Made by a program: the position numbers and the translations under genes
The notes under the pieces: model-generated
Told to the model about the DNA's origin: nothing
The model's input: only the letters and a program-made list of their open reading frames with translations
Database searches by the model: none
Shown: positions 32,710-40,695 of the stretch, one piece after another
How positions within the stretch are numbered: the stretch's first letter is position 1
Layout: each line of letters opens with the position of its first letter
Assembly: GCA_017642935.1 (NCBI GenBank)
Contig: JAEPOK010000001.1
Coordinates: 372,001-436,000 of the forward strand
Length of the DNA stretch: 64,000 bases
Reading direction: 5' to 3'
Source of the DNA: Hyphomicrobiales bacterium
GTDB lineage: Bacteria; Pseudomonadota; Alphaproteobacteria; Rhizobiales; MH13

Positions 32710-33541
32710 GCTGACCTCGTGCGTGGCGGCGCTCACGATTGTAGGCGTTGGCAAGCACCATGAGATGATCGATGAGCGGCGCAAAAAGGCTGGCAAGCAG
32801 GGCGGCAAAGACAACTGCCTCGGCCGTCAGGCCTTCCATGGAGAACCCAGCAAAAAGGGCTGTCAAAAAGCCAGCGAGGGCGCCGTAGACCCAACGACCG
32901 GGGTTGGTGCAGGCAGCGCCAAGAGGGTCCGCGACCAGGAACACCAGGCCGACCGACAGTGTGATGGCCAGAGAGATCGGGTCCCAGATTGTTGATGTGA
33001 AGCCGATGGCGGCGAGTGCGATGAGCGAGGTCGCCAAGAGAACACGCCAAGAAATGAGCCCGGCAATGAACAACAGAATCGCGCCGGGCAGTGTTGCCAG
33101 TGCGACCGTCAACTCGGGCGCAGCGAGCGTGAGTTGTGGAAACGAAAAGACCAGAAGGGCAAGTGACGCCGCTGCCGGGTTGACGAAGCCAAATCCTCGC
33201 CCGCCAAATACCAGTTCCCCAAGCACCACGCCAAGCGACAAGGCAACCGCCAGCTGCCAGGCCTCAACGCCAAGCGGTGCAAACGGGGTGACCACCATTG
33301 CGGTGGTCAAGCCGTGAAAAGAGAAATCAGCGTGACGCAGGAAGGCAAAAAGGTTTTCCCAGATCAGCGCCACAACCAGGCAGGTTAGAAACAACGGGAC
33401 GACGAGCGGTCCACGCGCGATGATATCCACCGCCAGGATTGGCGCGAGCGCGATCGCTTGTAGAAGGCTGACGCGGCCAGCGCTGGAGATCAGCGGCAGC
33501 AGAGGCGCCGCGCGCAGGGTTGGGCCGTTGAGATGGCGCAT
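32702..33541 (-). CDS. nqrB: Short NqrB/RnfD-like subunit of the NQR complex
   Basis: 279 residues; classical NqrB is about 410 and RnfD about 350. Helices and the signatures FGGRGFGFVNPAAASLALLV, LISWRVLLATSLIALAAIG and FLVADPLGAACTNPGRWVYG place it in the NqrB/RnfD family and at the nqrB position. It starts directly at the family core, with no N-terminal cytoplasmic region. No [ST]GAT flavinylation motif can be found: the loop between the FSFPQL and ISWR blocks, where it normally lies, is only about 25 residues here. The subunit may lack covalent FMN. Start ATG overlaps the nqrA stop by one base. Confidence 0.85.
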   Translation of the reverse strand: MRHLNGPTLRAAPLLPLISSAGRVSLLQAIALAPILAVDIIARGPLVVPLFLTCLVVALIWENLFAFLRHADFSFHGLTTAMVVTPFAPLGVEAWQLAVALSLGVVLGELVFGGRGFGFVNPAAASLALLVFSFPQLTLAAPELTVALATLPGAILLFIAGLISWRVLLATSLIALAAIGFTSTIWDPISLAITLSVGLVFLVADPLGAACTNPGRWVYGALAGFLTALFAGFSMEGLTAEAVVFAALLASLFAPLIDHLMVLANAYNRERRHARGQHG

Positions 33542-34845
33542 CAGGCGGCATCCTCGGCGAGTTCGTCGAGCACGGCGCGCAGGAGCTGGCGGTAATCGGC
33601 GCCGCTGGTGCAAACATGGTTGAGCGCGGCGACATCCTCTTCGACCAGATCGAGCGCGCCAAGCCGTTTGGCCGCCTGCGCATCGCCGACACTCAAGGCG
33701 CGCATCATCGGCACAGCAAGCACATTGGCGGGCAGTGCCTGGTCCATGGTGTTGTTGGGGACCAAGGGCGATGCATTGTTGCTGCCGAAAAAGGGTAGGC
33801 GGTCGGTCCAAGCCGGGCGTTGTCTGTGTTGGCGTCCCGACACCACCGAAATCTGAGTATCGTAGCGACCAAGAAAACCGAGTTCACGGCCGGAAACCGA
33901 AGATCCGGACAGAGTTCGGGTGAGCTTCCGCTCGTTGGTTGCCGCGGTCTGCTCGCCATCCAGCAGACCGCGCAGGCGGGCACCGAGCCGCGCTTCAACC
34001 AGACGAGGTTTGCTAAGATGGTCGCCCGTTAGCGCGACGACCCGCCGGCCATCATGACGGCCTGTGAGGAACAGAGTGCCGATGGCGATCACATCTTGAA
34101 AGCCAATGGTCCAAACCTGGGCTTCGAGTGATGCCGGCGAAAGCCGATGGATGTGCGTGGAGGCCAGGCCGGCCTGGTAGCTGCCGTCAAAGTGTGCGGC
34201 GCGCAGGGCCACGCCTTCCGGGATGCGCACACCGCTTACTTTCGGCAGACAAACATAGACCAGCCCATCGGCCAGCTTGGCCACCGCGGACAGGCCGCGT
34301 TCAAAGGCTTCTTGGCTCGCCGCGATGACGGGATCGGGATCGACCGCGCCGGGTGCCAAATCAATTGCCGACACAAATACCGCTTTGGGTGTGGCGTCCG
34401 ATGCCGGGATGAGCCCGAAGGGTCGGGAACGAAATGCAGGCCAGTGGCCGTGATCCAAAAGTGCCGATCGAACGGAATCGGCATTGCTGCAATCAGGGAG
34501 CTTGGCGGAGGCGCCGTTCTCACGGTCTCCGGCAACTGCCCGGATGACGACGGCCGAAAGCGTTCGCCGCGGGCCGTAGTCCATCGAGACTATTTCGCCG
34601 GCTAGAGGCGCGACGAAACGGACCGCTTCGTCTTTGCGGTCGACAAAAAGCGTGTCGCCCTCATCGACTTTTGCGCCGACGTCGACTTGGAAGCGTGGCC
34701 GCGTGCCGGGATAATCGATGCCGAGAAGCGCGGCGGCGGCGACACGCTTGGACCGGTCGATTTCCGGTGACATGGTGCTGGACGCAGCGAAGCGCAGTCC
34801 GCTCCGAACGGAGACGGACTTTAACGGTTTGCGTTCAATCGACAT
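33541..34845 (-). CDS. nqrA: Na+-NQR subunit A
   Basis: 434 residues. Peripheral cytoplasmic subunit implicated in ubiquinone binding. Barrel-sandwich region DVGAKVDEGDTLFVDRKDEA and the ALTGDHLSKPRLVEARLGA block are as in NqrA; the C-terminal part ends with SVGDAQAAKRLGALDLVEED, containing the LGALEL-type motif of the family. First gene of nqrABCDEF-apbE-nqrM-CBS. The N-terminus lacks the usual short lead and starts MSIERKPLK. Divergent from the pentaheme cytochrome with a 155-base gap. Confidence 0.88.
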   Translation of the reverse strand: MSIERKPLKSVSVRSGLRFAASSTMSPEIDRSKRVAAAALLGIDYPGTRPRFQVDVGAKVDEGDTLFVDRKDEAVRFVAPLAGEIVSMDYGPRRTLSAVVIRAVAGDRENGASAKLPDCSNADSVRSALLDHGHWPAFRSRPFGLIPASDATPKAVFVSAIDLAPGAVDPDPVIAASQEAFERGLSAVAKLADGLVYVCLPKVSGVRIPEGVALRAAHFDGSYQAGLASTHIHRLSPASLEAQVWTIGFQDVIAIGTLFLTGRHDGRRVVALTGDHLSKPRLVEARLGARLRGLLDGEQTAATNERKLTRTLSGSSVSGRELGFLGRYDTQISVVSGRQHRQRPAWTDRLPFFGSNNASPLVPNNTMDQALPANVLAVPMMRALSVGDAQAAKRLGALDLVEEDVAALNHVCTSGADYRQLLRAVLDELAEDAA

Positions 34846-34909
34846 TTACCGCCGAGACAGGAGCGTTGATCGGGCCACGATGCACCTTCCAGCATCGCAG
34901 AATAGGGGT

Positions 34910-34927
34910 CATTGACGGTCGTCAATG
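34910..34927. promoter_or_regulatory. Inverted repeat in the nqrA/pentaheme-cytochrome gap
   Basis: CATTGACG-GT-CGTCAATG is a perfect 8-bp inverted repeat with a 2-base centre, about 65 bases from nqrA and 73 bases from the cytochrome start. Its position between divergent genes suggests an operator used by both. No regulator gene is adjacent. Confidence 0.5.
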
Positions 34928-35000
34928 CGTCGGCGGAGCGACAGGGTAAGACCGAAGGGCCAGTCGGGCTTCCCTTCCCTCAAGGACAGGATCGACCTCC

Positions 35001-36125
35001 ATGTGCCTTTCAGCTTTGCGCATCCCCAAAATCTTCGCCGTTGCCGTTTTGATCGCCGTGATCGGGCTGCCCGCCGGTCAGGTGGCCGCTCAAGATGATG
35101 CGGGAGAGAACGCGATCGTTCAGTTGCAAAGCATCGTCGAGGCTTGGCTTGCATCGCCACACGCCGACATCACCAGCGATGCATTCCACCATTGGGATGA
35201 GGATGGCGAAATCCCGGCAACCTGTGCGACCTGCCATACGAGCTTCGGTTTCATCGAATATGTGCGCGGCGCAATGGATCAGGCAGGTGTCGCGCCGATG
35301 GCGATGCCCACCGGCGGCACGGTGAATTGCGCGGCGTGCCATAGCGAGGCATCGGCGGTGCTGGTCAGCGTTCCTTTCCCGTCCGGCGTCAGCGTTGACA
35401 CGTTTGGCAGCTCGGCGACCTGCGCTGTCTGTCATCAAGGCCGTAATGCCGGGACCGACGTTGTGGCAGCGACCGATGGGTTGGACGAGGATTCGGTGTC
35501 GGAAGATCTGAGCTTTATAAACGTCCACTACGCGCCCTCAGCAGCAACGCTGATGGGATCGATTACCGGTGGTGGGTTCGAATATCCAGGCCGTGACTAT
35601 AAGGGCCAGTTCACGCACGTGCCGGACTTTGCGACCTGCACAAGCTGCCACCAGCCGCACAGCCTTGAGCCGGCGGCGGCGATCGAAACCTGCGCTGCGT
35701 GCCACACTGGTGCTGAGGAGTTTGCCGACATCCGCACGACACAGGTTGATGTGGACGGCGACGGCGATACGTCCGAAGGGATCGCCAACCCGATCCATAC
35801 ACTGCATGACCAGCTCCACGCTGCCATCCAGGCCTATGGCGCCGATGTCGCTGGGACGCCGATCATTTATGCCGATCAGTTCCCGTATTTCTTCATCGAC
35901 ACCAACGGCGATGGCGAGGTCAGCGACGGCGAAGCAGCGTTCCCCAATCGCTATGCCGCTTGGACCCCGCGCCTGTTGAAGGCTGCTTACAACTACCAGT
36001 TCATCGCCAAGGATCATGGCGCGTATGCGCACAATCCTCACTATGCGCTGCAACTGCTTTATGACAGCCTTGAGGACCTGAGCGGCCAGGTGAGCGTAGA
36101 TATTGCCTCGCTAACAAGGCCCTAG
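35001..36125 (+). CDS. Secreted pentaheme cytochrome c with EF-hand motifs
   Basis: 374 residues. A hydrophobic N-terminal segment (IFAVAVLIAVIGLPAGQVAA) serves as signal peptide. Five CxxCH haem motifs: CATCH (75-79), CAACH (110-114), CAVCH (141-145), CTSCH (213-217) and CAACH (231-235). After the haem region are two calcium-type acidic loops, VDVDGDGDTSEG (near 250) and the textbook EF-hand loop DTNGDGEVSDGE (300-311). It resembles soluble multihaem electron carriers, but I do not recognise a named family. Location divergent from the NQR operon and upstream of an antiporter suggests a link to periplasmic electron transfer. Partner and acceptor unknown. Confidence 0.8.
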   Translation: MCLSALRIPKIFAVAVLIAVIGLPAGQVAAQDDAGENAIVQLQSIVEAWLASPHADITSDAFHHWDEDGEIPATCATCHTSFGFIEYVRGAMDQAGVAPMAMPTGGTVNCAACHSEASAVLVSVPFPSGVSVDTFGSSATCAVCHQGRNAGTDVVAATDGLDEDSVSEDLSFINVHYAPSAATLMGSITGGGFEYPGRDYKGQFTHVPDFATCTSCHQPHSLEPAAAIETCAACHTGAEEFADIRTTQVDVDGDGDTSEGIANPIHTLHDQLHAAIQAYGADVAGTPIIYADQFPYFFIDTNGDGEVSDGEAAFPNRYAAWTPRLLKAAYNYQFIAKDHGAYAHNPHYALQLLYDSLEDLSGQVSVDIASLTRP

Positions 36126-36177
36126 TGGCCGCGTGCCGGTCGGACCGTCTGCCCCTCTGACCGGCATGGATTGCTGA

Positions 36178-37347
36178 ATGGATCTCGCCCAATCGCACGC
36201 GCTGGTGCTTGTTGCTATCGGCGTCCTCTTTCTGGGTGGTCTGGCACTGGATGCCTTCGGGCGGATCGTGCATGTTCCGCGCGTCACACTTCTGATGCTG
36301 CTTGGTGCGCTGCTTGGCCCACCCATCCTGGATGTGCTGCCGGACGCAATTGCCGACGGCAACCCGATCTACACCGATCTTGCGCTGACCATGGTGGCGT
36401 TTCTGCTTGGCAGCTCGCTGAGCCGGGCGACGCTGGCGGCGCATGGCCGGGAAATCCTGCTCATCTCGATCATCGTCGTGCTCGTTTCGATCACGCTTGT
36501 TGCCGGTGGGCTTTATCTGCTCGGCGTGCCGCTGCCCATCGCTCTGCTGCTGGGTGGTATTTCCGCGGCCACCGCACCGGCGGCTACGCATGATGTCATC
36601 CGGCAGTCGGGCAAAACAGGCAAATTCGTCACCAATCTCACGGGCATCGTCGCCATCGATGATGCTTGGGGCCTTCTGGCCTTCAGTGTGCTTTTGACAC
36701 TTGCCGCTCTTTTGCTTGGCAACGGCACCGATGGCGGGGCCGTGTTTCACGCTTTCTATGAGGCTGGTGGTGGCATTGTCCTTGGCTTTGCGATCGGGCT
36801 GCCGGCGGCTTACTTGACGGGCAGGTTGAAGCAAGGCGAACCCTCGCTGGTGGAGGCGATTGGCGTGGTGATGCTCTGCACCGGCCTTTCGCTCTATTTT
36901 GAGGTTTCGTTCCTCTTGACCGGCATGGTGTGCGGCGCGGTGATCGTCAATTTTGCCCGTCACCATGATCGGCCGTTTCATGAGATTGAGCGGATCGAAT
37001 GGCCGTTTCTGCTGCTCTTTTTCGTCATGGCCGGCGCCTCGCTGCATGTTGAAGCGTTGATGGCGCTCGGCGTTGCCGGTGTCGGTTATTGCGTCCTGCG
37101 GTTTGGCGCGCGGCTGGTTGGCGGCTGGCTTGGCGGCAAGGCGTCTGGCCTCCCCGCTGGCGAAGGGGTCTTGATGGGCATGGCGCTGATGCCGCAGGCG
37201 GGCGTTGCCATCGGCATGGCGCTGGTCGCCAGCGATCACTTCCCGCAGTATCGCGAGACGCTGGTGACGATCACCATTGCCAGCACCATCTTTTTTGAGA
37301 TCGTCGGGCCGCTGATGACGCAGTATGCGCTGAAAAAAACGGACTGA
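36178..37347 (+). CDS. Cation:proton antiporter (CPA family, Na+/H+ exchanger type)
   Basis: 389 residues with about 12 helices. TAPAATHDVIRQSG and IVAIDDAWGLLAF hold the paired acidic residues and broken-helix motif typical of Na+(K+)/H+ antiporters. There is no C-terminal TrkA-N domain, so it is a minimal membrane form. It lies 52 bases after the cytochrome gene on the same strand. With NQR creating a sodium gradient nearby, use or balance of that gradient is plausible. It ends convergently with dnaE2. Confidence 0.88.
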   Translation: MDLAQSHALVLVAIGVLFLGGLALDAFGRIVHVPRVTLLMLLGALLGPPILDVLPDAIADGNPIYTDLALTMVAFLLGSSLSRATLAAHGREILLISIIVVLVSITLVAGGLYLLGVPLPIALLLGGISAATAPAATHDVIRQSGKTGKFVTNLTGIVAIDDAWGLLAFSVLLTLAALLLGNGTDGGAVFHAFYEAGGGIVLGFAIGLPAAYLTGRLKQGEPSLVEAIGVVMLCTGLSLYFEVSFLLTGMVCGAVIVNFARHHDRPFHEIERIEWPFLLLFFVMAGASLHVEALMALGVAGVGYCVLRFGARLVGGWLGGKASGLPAGEGVLMGMALMPQAGVAIGMALVASDHFPQYRETLVTITIASTIFFEIVGPLMTQYALKKTD

Positions 37348-37362
37348 TGGCGCTCCGGACCT

Positions 37363-40300
37363 TCAGTGAAAATCGCGTGATTTGGGGATGATGCGCACAT
37401 CGCGTGGATGGGCGCCGCGGCTTGGCACCGCGTCCTGCAAACGGGCATCGCGGACAAGCCCGGCTTTCACACTGTCGGCGCGTGAAAGCACGGGTCGGAG
37501 AACCTCATCGGCTCGGGCCAGGCTGTTGGAGGCCGCGTGCAGCGTGGACAGGCTTTGCAAGGCATCGGTGCGATCTTTCAAAGACGTTGCCATCAAGTGG
37601 ATCACACCCTCCTTGCTGCGCTGAACATGGCCCATCACCTGCATCAGCTTTGATGCCATCACCACGCGGCGAAAGCGTTCAAAGCGGCTCGCCCAAAGCA
37701 CCACATTCACAATGCCGGTTTCGTCTTCCAGCGTGATGAAGATGGCGTTGCCCTTGCCGGGACGTTGGCGGATCAGCACCACGCCTGCCGTTTTCACCCA
37801 TTGTCCATCAGGGGCGTTTTCCACTTGCTGGCAGGTGAGCAGTTTTTCGGCATCGAACTGCGGGCGCAGAAGTGCCATGGGATGAGCTTTCAGCGACAGG
37901 CGAATGGTCTGGTAGTCGGCGACCACGTGCTCATTCAGCGCCATGGTGGGCAGCTTGGCATCGGGTTCGGCGCTCAGTTCATTGCGGTTGGCGGCTTCGA
38001 ACAAGGGTAGGGGGTCATCATCGGGAAGGCGCCGCACGGCCCAAAGTGCCTCGCGGCGGTCCATCCCGGTGGAGCGGAACGCATCGGCCTCGGCCAGAAG
38101 CTTGAGCGCCCGGTGGGGCAGGCGGGCACGCTGCCAAAGATCTTCGGCGTTCTCGTAGTTTTCGGTTCGAGCGGTAAACAGTCTGTCCGCCCACTCTTGG
38201 TGAAAGCCATCGACCTGACGAAAGCCAAGGCGCAGCGCCAGCTCGCCGTCTTCGCGCTCCAGCGTGTTGTCCCAGTGGCTGTGGTTGATGTCCACTTTGC
38301 GCACCTCGACATGGTTCTCCTGCGTGTTGCGCACGATCTGTGCGGGCGCGTAAAAGCCCATCGGCTGAGCGTTGAGCAGGGCGCAGGCGAACACCGCCGG
38401 GTGGTGGTGTTTGATCCAGGAGGAGATGTAGACCAGCTTGGCAAAACTGGCGGCGTGGCTTTCAGGAAAGCCGTATTCGCCAAAGCCCTTAATCTGGTTG
38501 AAGCAACGCTCGGCGAAGTCACGCTCATAGCCGCGCTTGACCATGCCTTCGACCATCATCTCTTCGAACTTGTGGATCGTGCCGACATGGCGAAACGTTG
38601 CCATGGCACGGCGCAGGCCGTTGGCCTGTTCGGGGCTGAACTCTGCAGCCACCATGGCGATCTTCATCGCCTGCTCCTGAAACAGCGGCACCCCAAGCGT
38701 ACGCCCGAGCACATGCCGTAGCTCCTTGGGATCATGCGGCGGGGCGGGCTCGGGAAACACCACCTCTTCCTCGCCATTTCGCCGACGCAGATAGGGGTGA
38801 ACCATGTCGCCCTGGATCGGGCCGGGACGGACGATGGCAACCTGAATGACGAGGTCGTAGAACTCGCGCGGTTTCAGGCGCGGCAGCATGTTGATCTGCG
38901 CCCGGCTTTCCACCTGGAACACGCCGATGGATTCGCCTCGGCAGAGCATGTCGTAGACGTCTTCATCGCCCTCTTCGATGTCGTGCATTTCAAGGTGCAG
39001 CTTCTCATGCTCTTTGAGCAGGTCGAGCCCCTTGCGGATGCAGGTCAGCATGCCGAGCGCCAACACATCAACCTTCATCAGGCCAAGCGCGTCGATATCG
39101 TCCTTGTCCCATTCGATGAAGGTGCGATCGTCCATCGCCGCATTGCCAACGGGTACCAGCGCGTCCAGTCGGTCGCGGGTGAGGACGAAACCGCCCACAT
39201 GTTGGGAGAGATGGCGCGGAAAGCCCATGATCTGATGGGCAAGGTCAAGCACCTGGTGAACGATGGGATTGGCCGGATCGAGGCCGGCTTCGCGCATGTG
39301 CTTGGCGTTCACCTCGCGGCCAAACGATCCCCAGACGGTGCCGGCCATGCGGGCAGTGACATCTTCGGTCAGCCCCAAAGCCTTGCCGACCTCGCGCAAG
39401 GCGCTGCGCGGGCGATAGCGCACGATGGTCGCGGCGATGCCTGCCCGGTCGCGGCCATAGCGCTCATAGATATGCTGGATGACCTCCTCGCGTCGTTCAT
39501 GCTCAAAATCGACGTCGATATCGGGCGGTTCTTTGCGCTCTGATGAAATGAAGCGAGCGAACAAAAGGTCGTGTTCGGCCGGATCGACAGCGGTGATGCC
39601 CAGCACGTAGCAGACGGCGGAATTGGCAGCCGAGCCGCGCCCCTGGCACAAAATACCCTTGTCCTGCGCGACGCGCACGATCTCGTGGATCGTCAGAAAA
39701 TAGGGCGCGTAGTCTAGCTGTTTGATCAGCGCCAATTCGTCCTTCAAAAGCCGTTTGACCTTCTCCGATACGCCGGTGTGGTAGTAGCGGTAGGGCGCGT
39801 GGCGCCAGACCAGTTCCTCCAGCCAGTCCTGCGCGGTTCGGCCAGGCGGCACGGGCTCGTCGGGGTAGGTGTAGGCAAGCTGATCAAGCGTGAAGTCGAT
39901 GCGGGCGAGAGCGGCCTGCGTTTCGGTCAACGCCTCCGGTACATCCTTGAACAGGCGGGCCATTTCCGCTGGCGGTTTCAGGTGCCGTTCGGCATTGGCT
40001 TCCAGTCGCTTGCCAGCCTGATCCAGCGTGCACCCTTCGCGGATGCAGGTGAGCACATCTTGCAAGGCGCGTTGTTCCGGCGCGTGATAGAGGACGTCGT
40101 TGGTCGCCAGAAGCGGCACGCCTGCCTTGTCGGCTTGCGTTTTCAACGCGGCCAAGCGGCGGCGATCATCGCCCTTGCGACCCATGGTGGCGGCGAGCCA
40201 GACCGCGCCCGGCGCATGGTGGTTGAGCGCTTGGAGCGTTGCCTTGAGGCGCGCTTCGCCGGTGTCTGGCAGGACAATCAAAAGCAGGTCGCGGGCGTGG

Positions 40301-40695
40301 CTGAACAGGTCCTCGCAGGTGAGCAGGCAGTCGCCCTTCTCGGCGCGGCGCTTGCCCAGCGTGAGAAGGCGGCAGAGCCTGCCCCAGCCTTCTTTGTTTT
40401 CCGGATAGGCGAGAATGTCCGGTGTGCCATCGGCAAAAACCAGCCGTGCGCCAACGACCAGTTGAAACCTCTCGGCTGCTTTGCGCACGGAGGCGTCTTC
40501 GTGTTCGCGAAGTTCTTTCAAAGCGCTGTAGGCGCGCACGACACCGGCGACGCTGTTCTCATCGGCGATCCCGATCCCGGTATGGCCGAGCGCCAGGGCC
40601 TCTGTCACCAGATCGCCAGGATGCGACGCGCCGTGCAGGAAGGTGAAGTTGCTGCGCACGCAAAGATCGGCAAAGGCGGGGTTCGTGTCTGGCAT
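37363..40695 (-). CDS. dnaE2: Error-prone DNA polymerase DnaE2 (ImuC)
   Basis: 1110 residues. C-family polymerase: N-terminal PHP domain (FADLCVRSNFTFLHGASHPG), palm acidic residues in PPDIDVDFEHERREEVIQHI, and the C-terminal OB-fold (NAIFITLEDETGIVNVVLWA). Length and lack of the beta-clamp-rich tail separate it from the replicative DnaE. It performs SOS-induced translesion synthesis with ImuA and ImuB. ATG overlaps the imuB stop by one base (TGATG). Third gene of the cassette behind a LexA box. Confidence 0.96.
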   Translation of the reverse strand: MPDTNPAFADLCVRSNFTFLHGASHPGDLVTEALALGHTGIGIADENSVAGVVRAYSALKELREHEDASVRKAAERFQLVVGARLVFADGTPDILAYPENKEGWGRLCRLLTLGKRRAEKGDCLLTCEDLFSHARDLLLIVLPDTGEARLKATLQALNHHAPGAVWLAATMGRKGDDRRRLAALKTQADKAGVPLLATNDVLYHAPEQRALQDVLTCIREGCTLDQAGKRLEANAERHLKPPAEMARLFKDVPEALTETQAALARIDFTLDQLAYTYPDEPVPPGRTAQDWLEELVWRHAPYRYYHTGVSEKVKRLLKDELALIKQLDYAPYFLTIHEIVRVAQDKGILCQGRGSAANSAVCYVLGITAVDPAEHDLLFARFISSERKEPPDIDVDFEHERREEVIQHIYERYGRDRAGIAATIVRYRPRSALREVGKALGLTEDVTARMAGTVWGSFGREVNAKHMREAGLDPANPIVHQVLDLAHQIMGFPRHLSQHVGGFVLTRDRLDALVPVGNAAMDDRTFIEWDKDDIDALGLMKVDVLALGMLTCIRKGLDLLKEHEKLHLEMHDIEEGDEDVYDMLCRGESIGVFQVESRAQINMLPRLKPREFYDLVIQVAIVRPGPIQGDMVHPYLRRRNGEEEVVFPEPAPPHDPKELRHVLGRTLGVPLFQEQAMKIAMVAAEFSPEQANGLRRAMATFRHVGTIHKFEEMMVEGMVKRGYERDFAERCFNQIKGFGEYGFPESHAASFAKLVYISSWIKHHHPAVFACALLNAQPMGFYAPAQIVRNTQENHVEVRKVDINHSHWDNTLEREDGELALRLGFRQVDGFHQEWADRLFTARTENYENAEDLWQRARLPHRALKLLAEADAFRSTGMDRREALWAVRRLPDDDPLPLFEAANRNELSAEPDAKLPTMALNEHVVADYQTIRLSLKAHPMALLRPQFDAEKLLTCQQVENAPDGQWVKTAGVVLIRQRPGKGNAIFITLEDETGIVNVVLWASRFERFRRVVMASKLMQVMGHVQRSKEGVIHLMATSLKDRTDALQSLSTLHAASNSLARADEVLRPVLSRADSVKAGLVRDARLQDAVPSRGAHPRDVRIIPKSRDFH

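Noticed and set aside
28297-34845. Rnf complex instead of Na+-NQR
   Set aside because: NqrA and NqrF are present and there is no RnfB or RnfC, so the operon is NQR, although the B subunit is RnfD-like in size.
36001-37239. 412-codon frame antisense to the antiporter
   Set aside because: Low-complexity, charged product opposite a clear 12-helix transporter; shadow of GC-rich codon bias.
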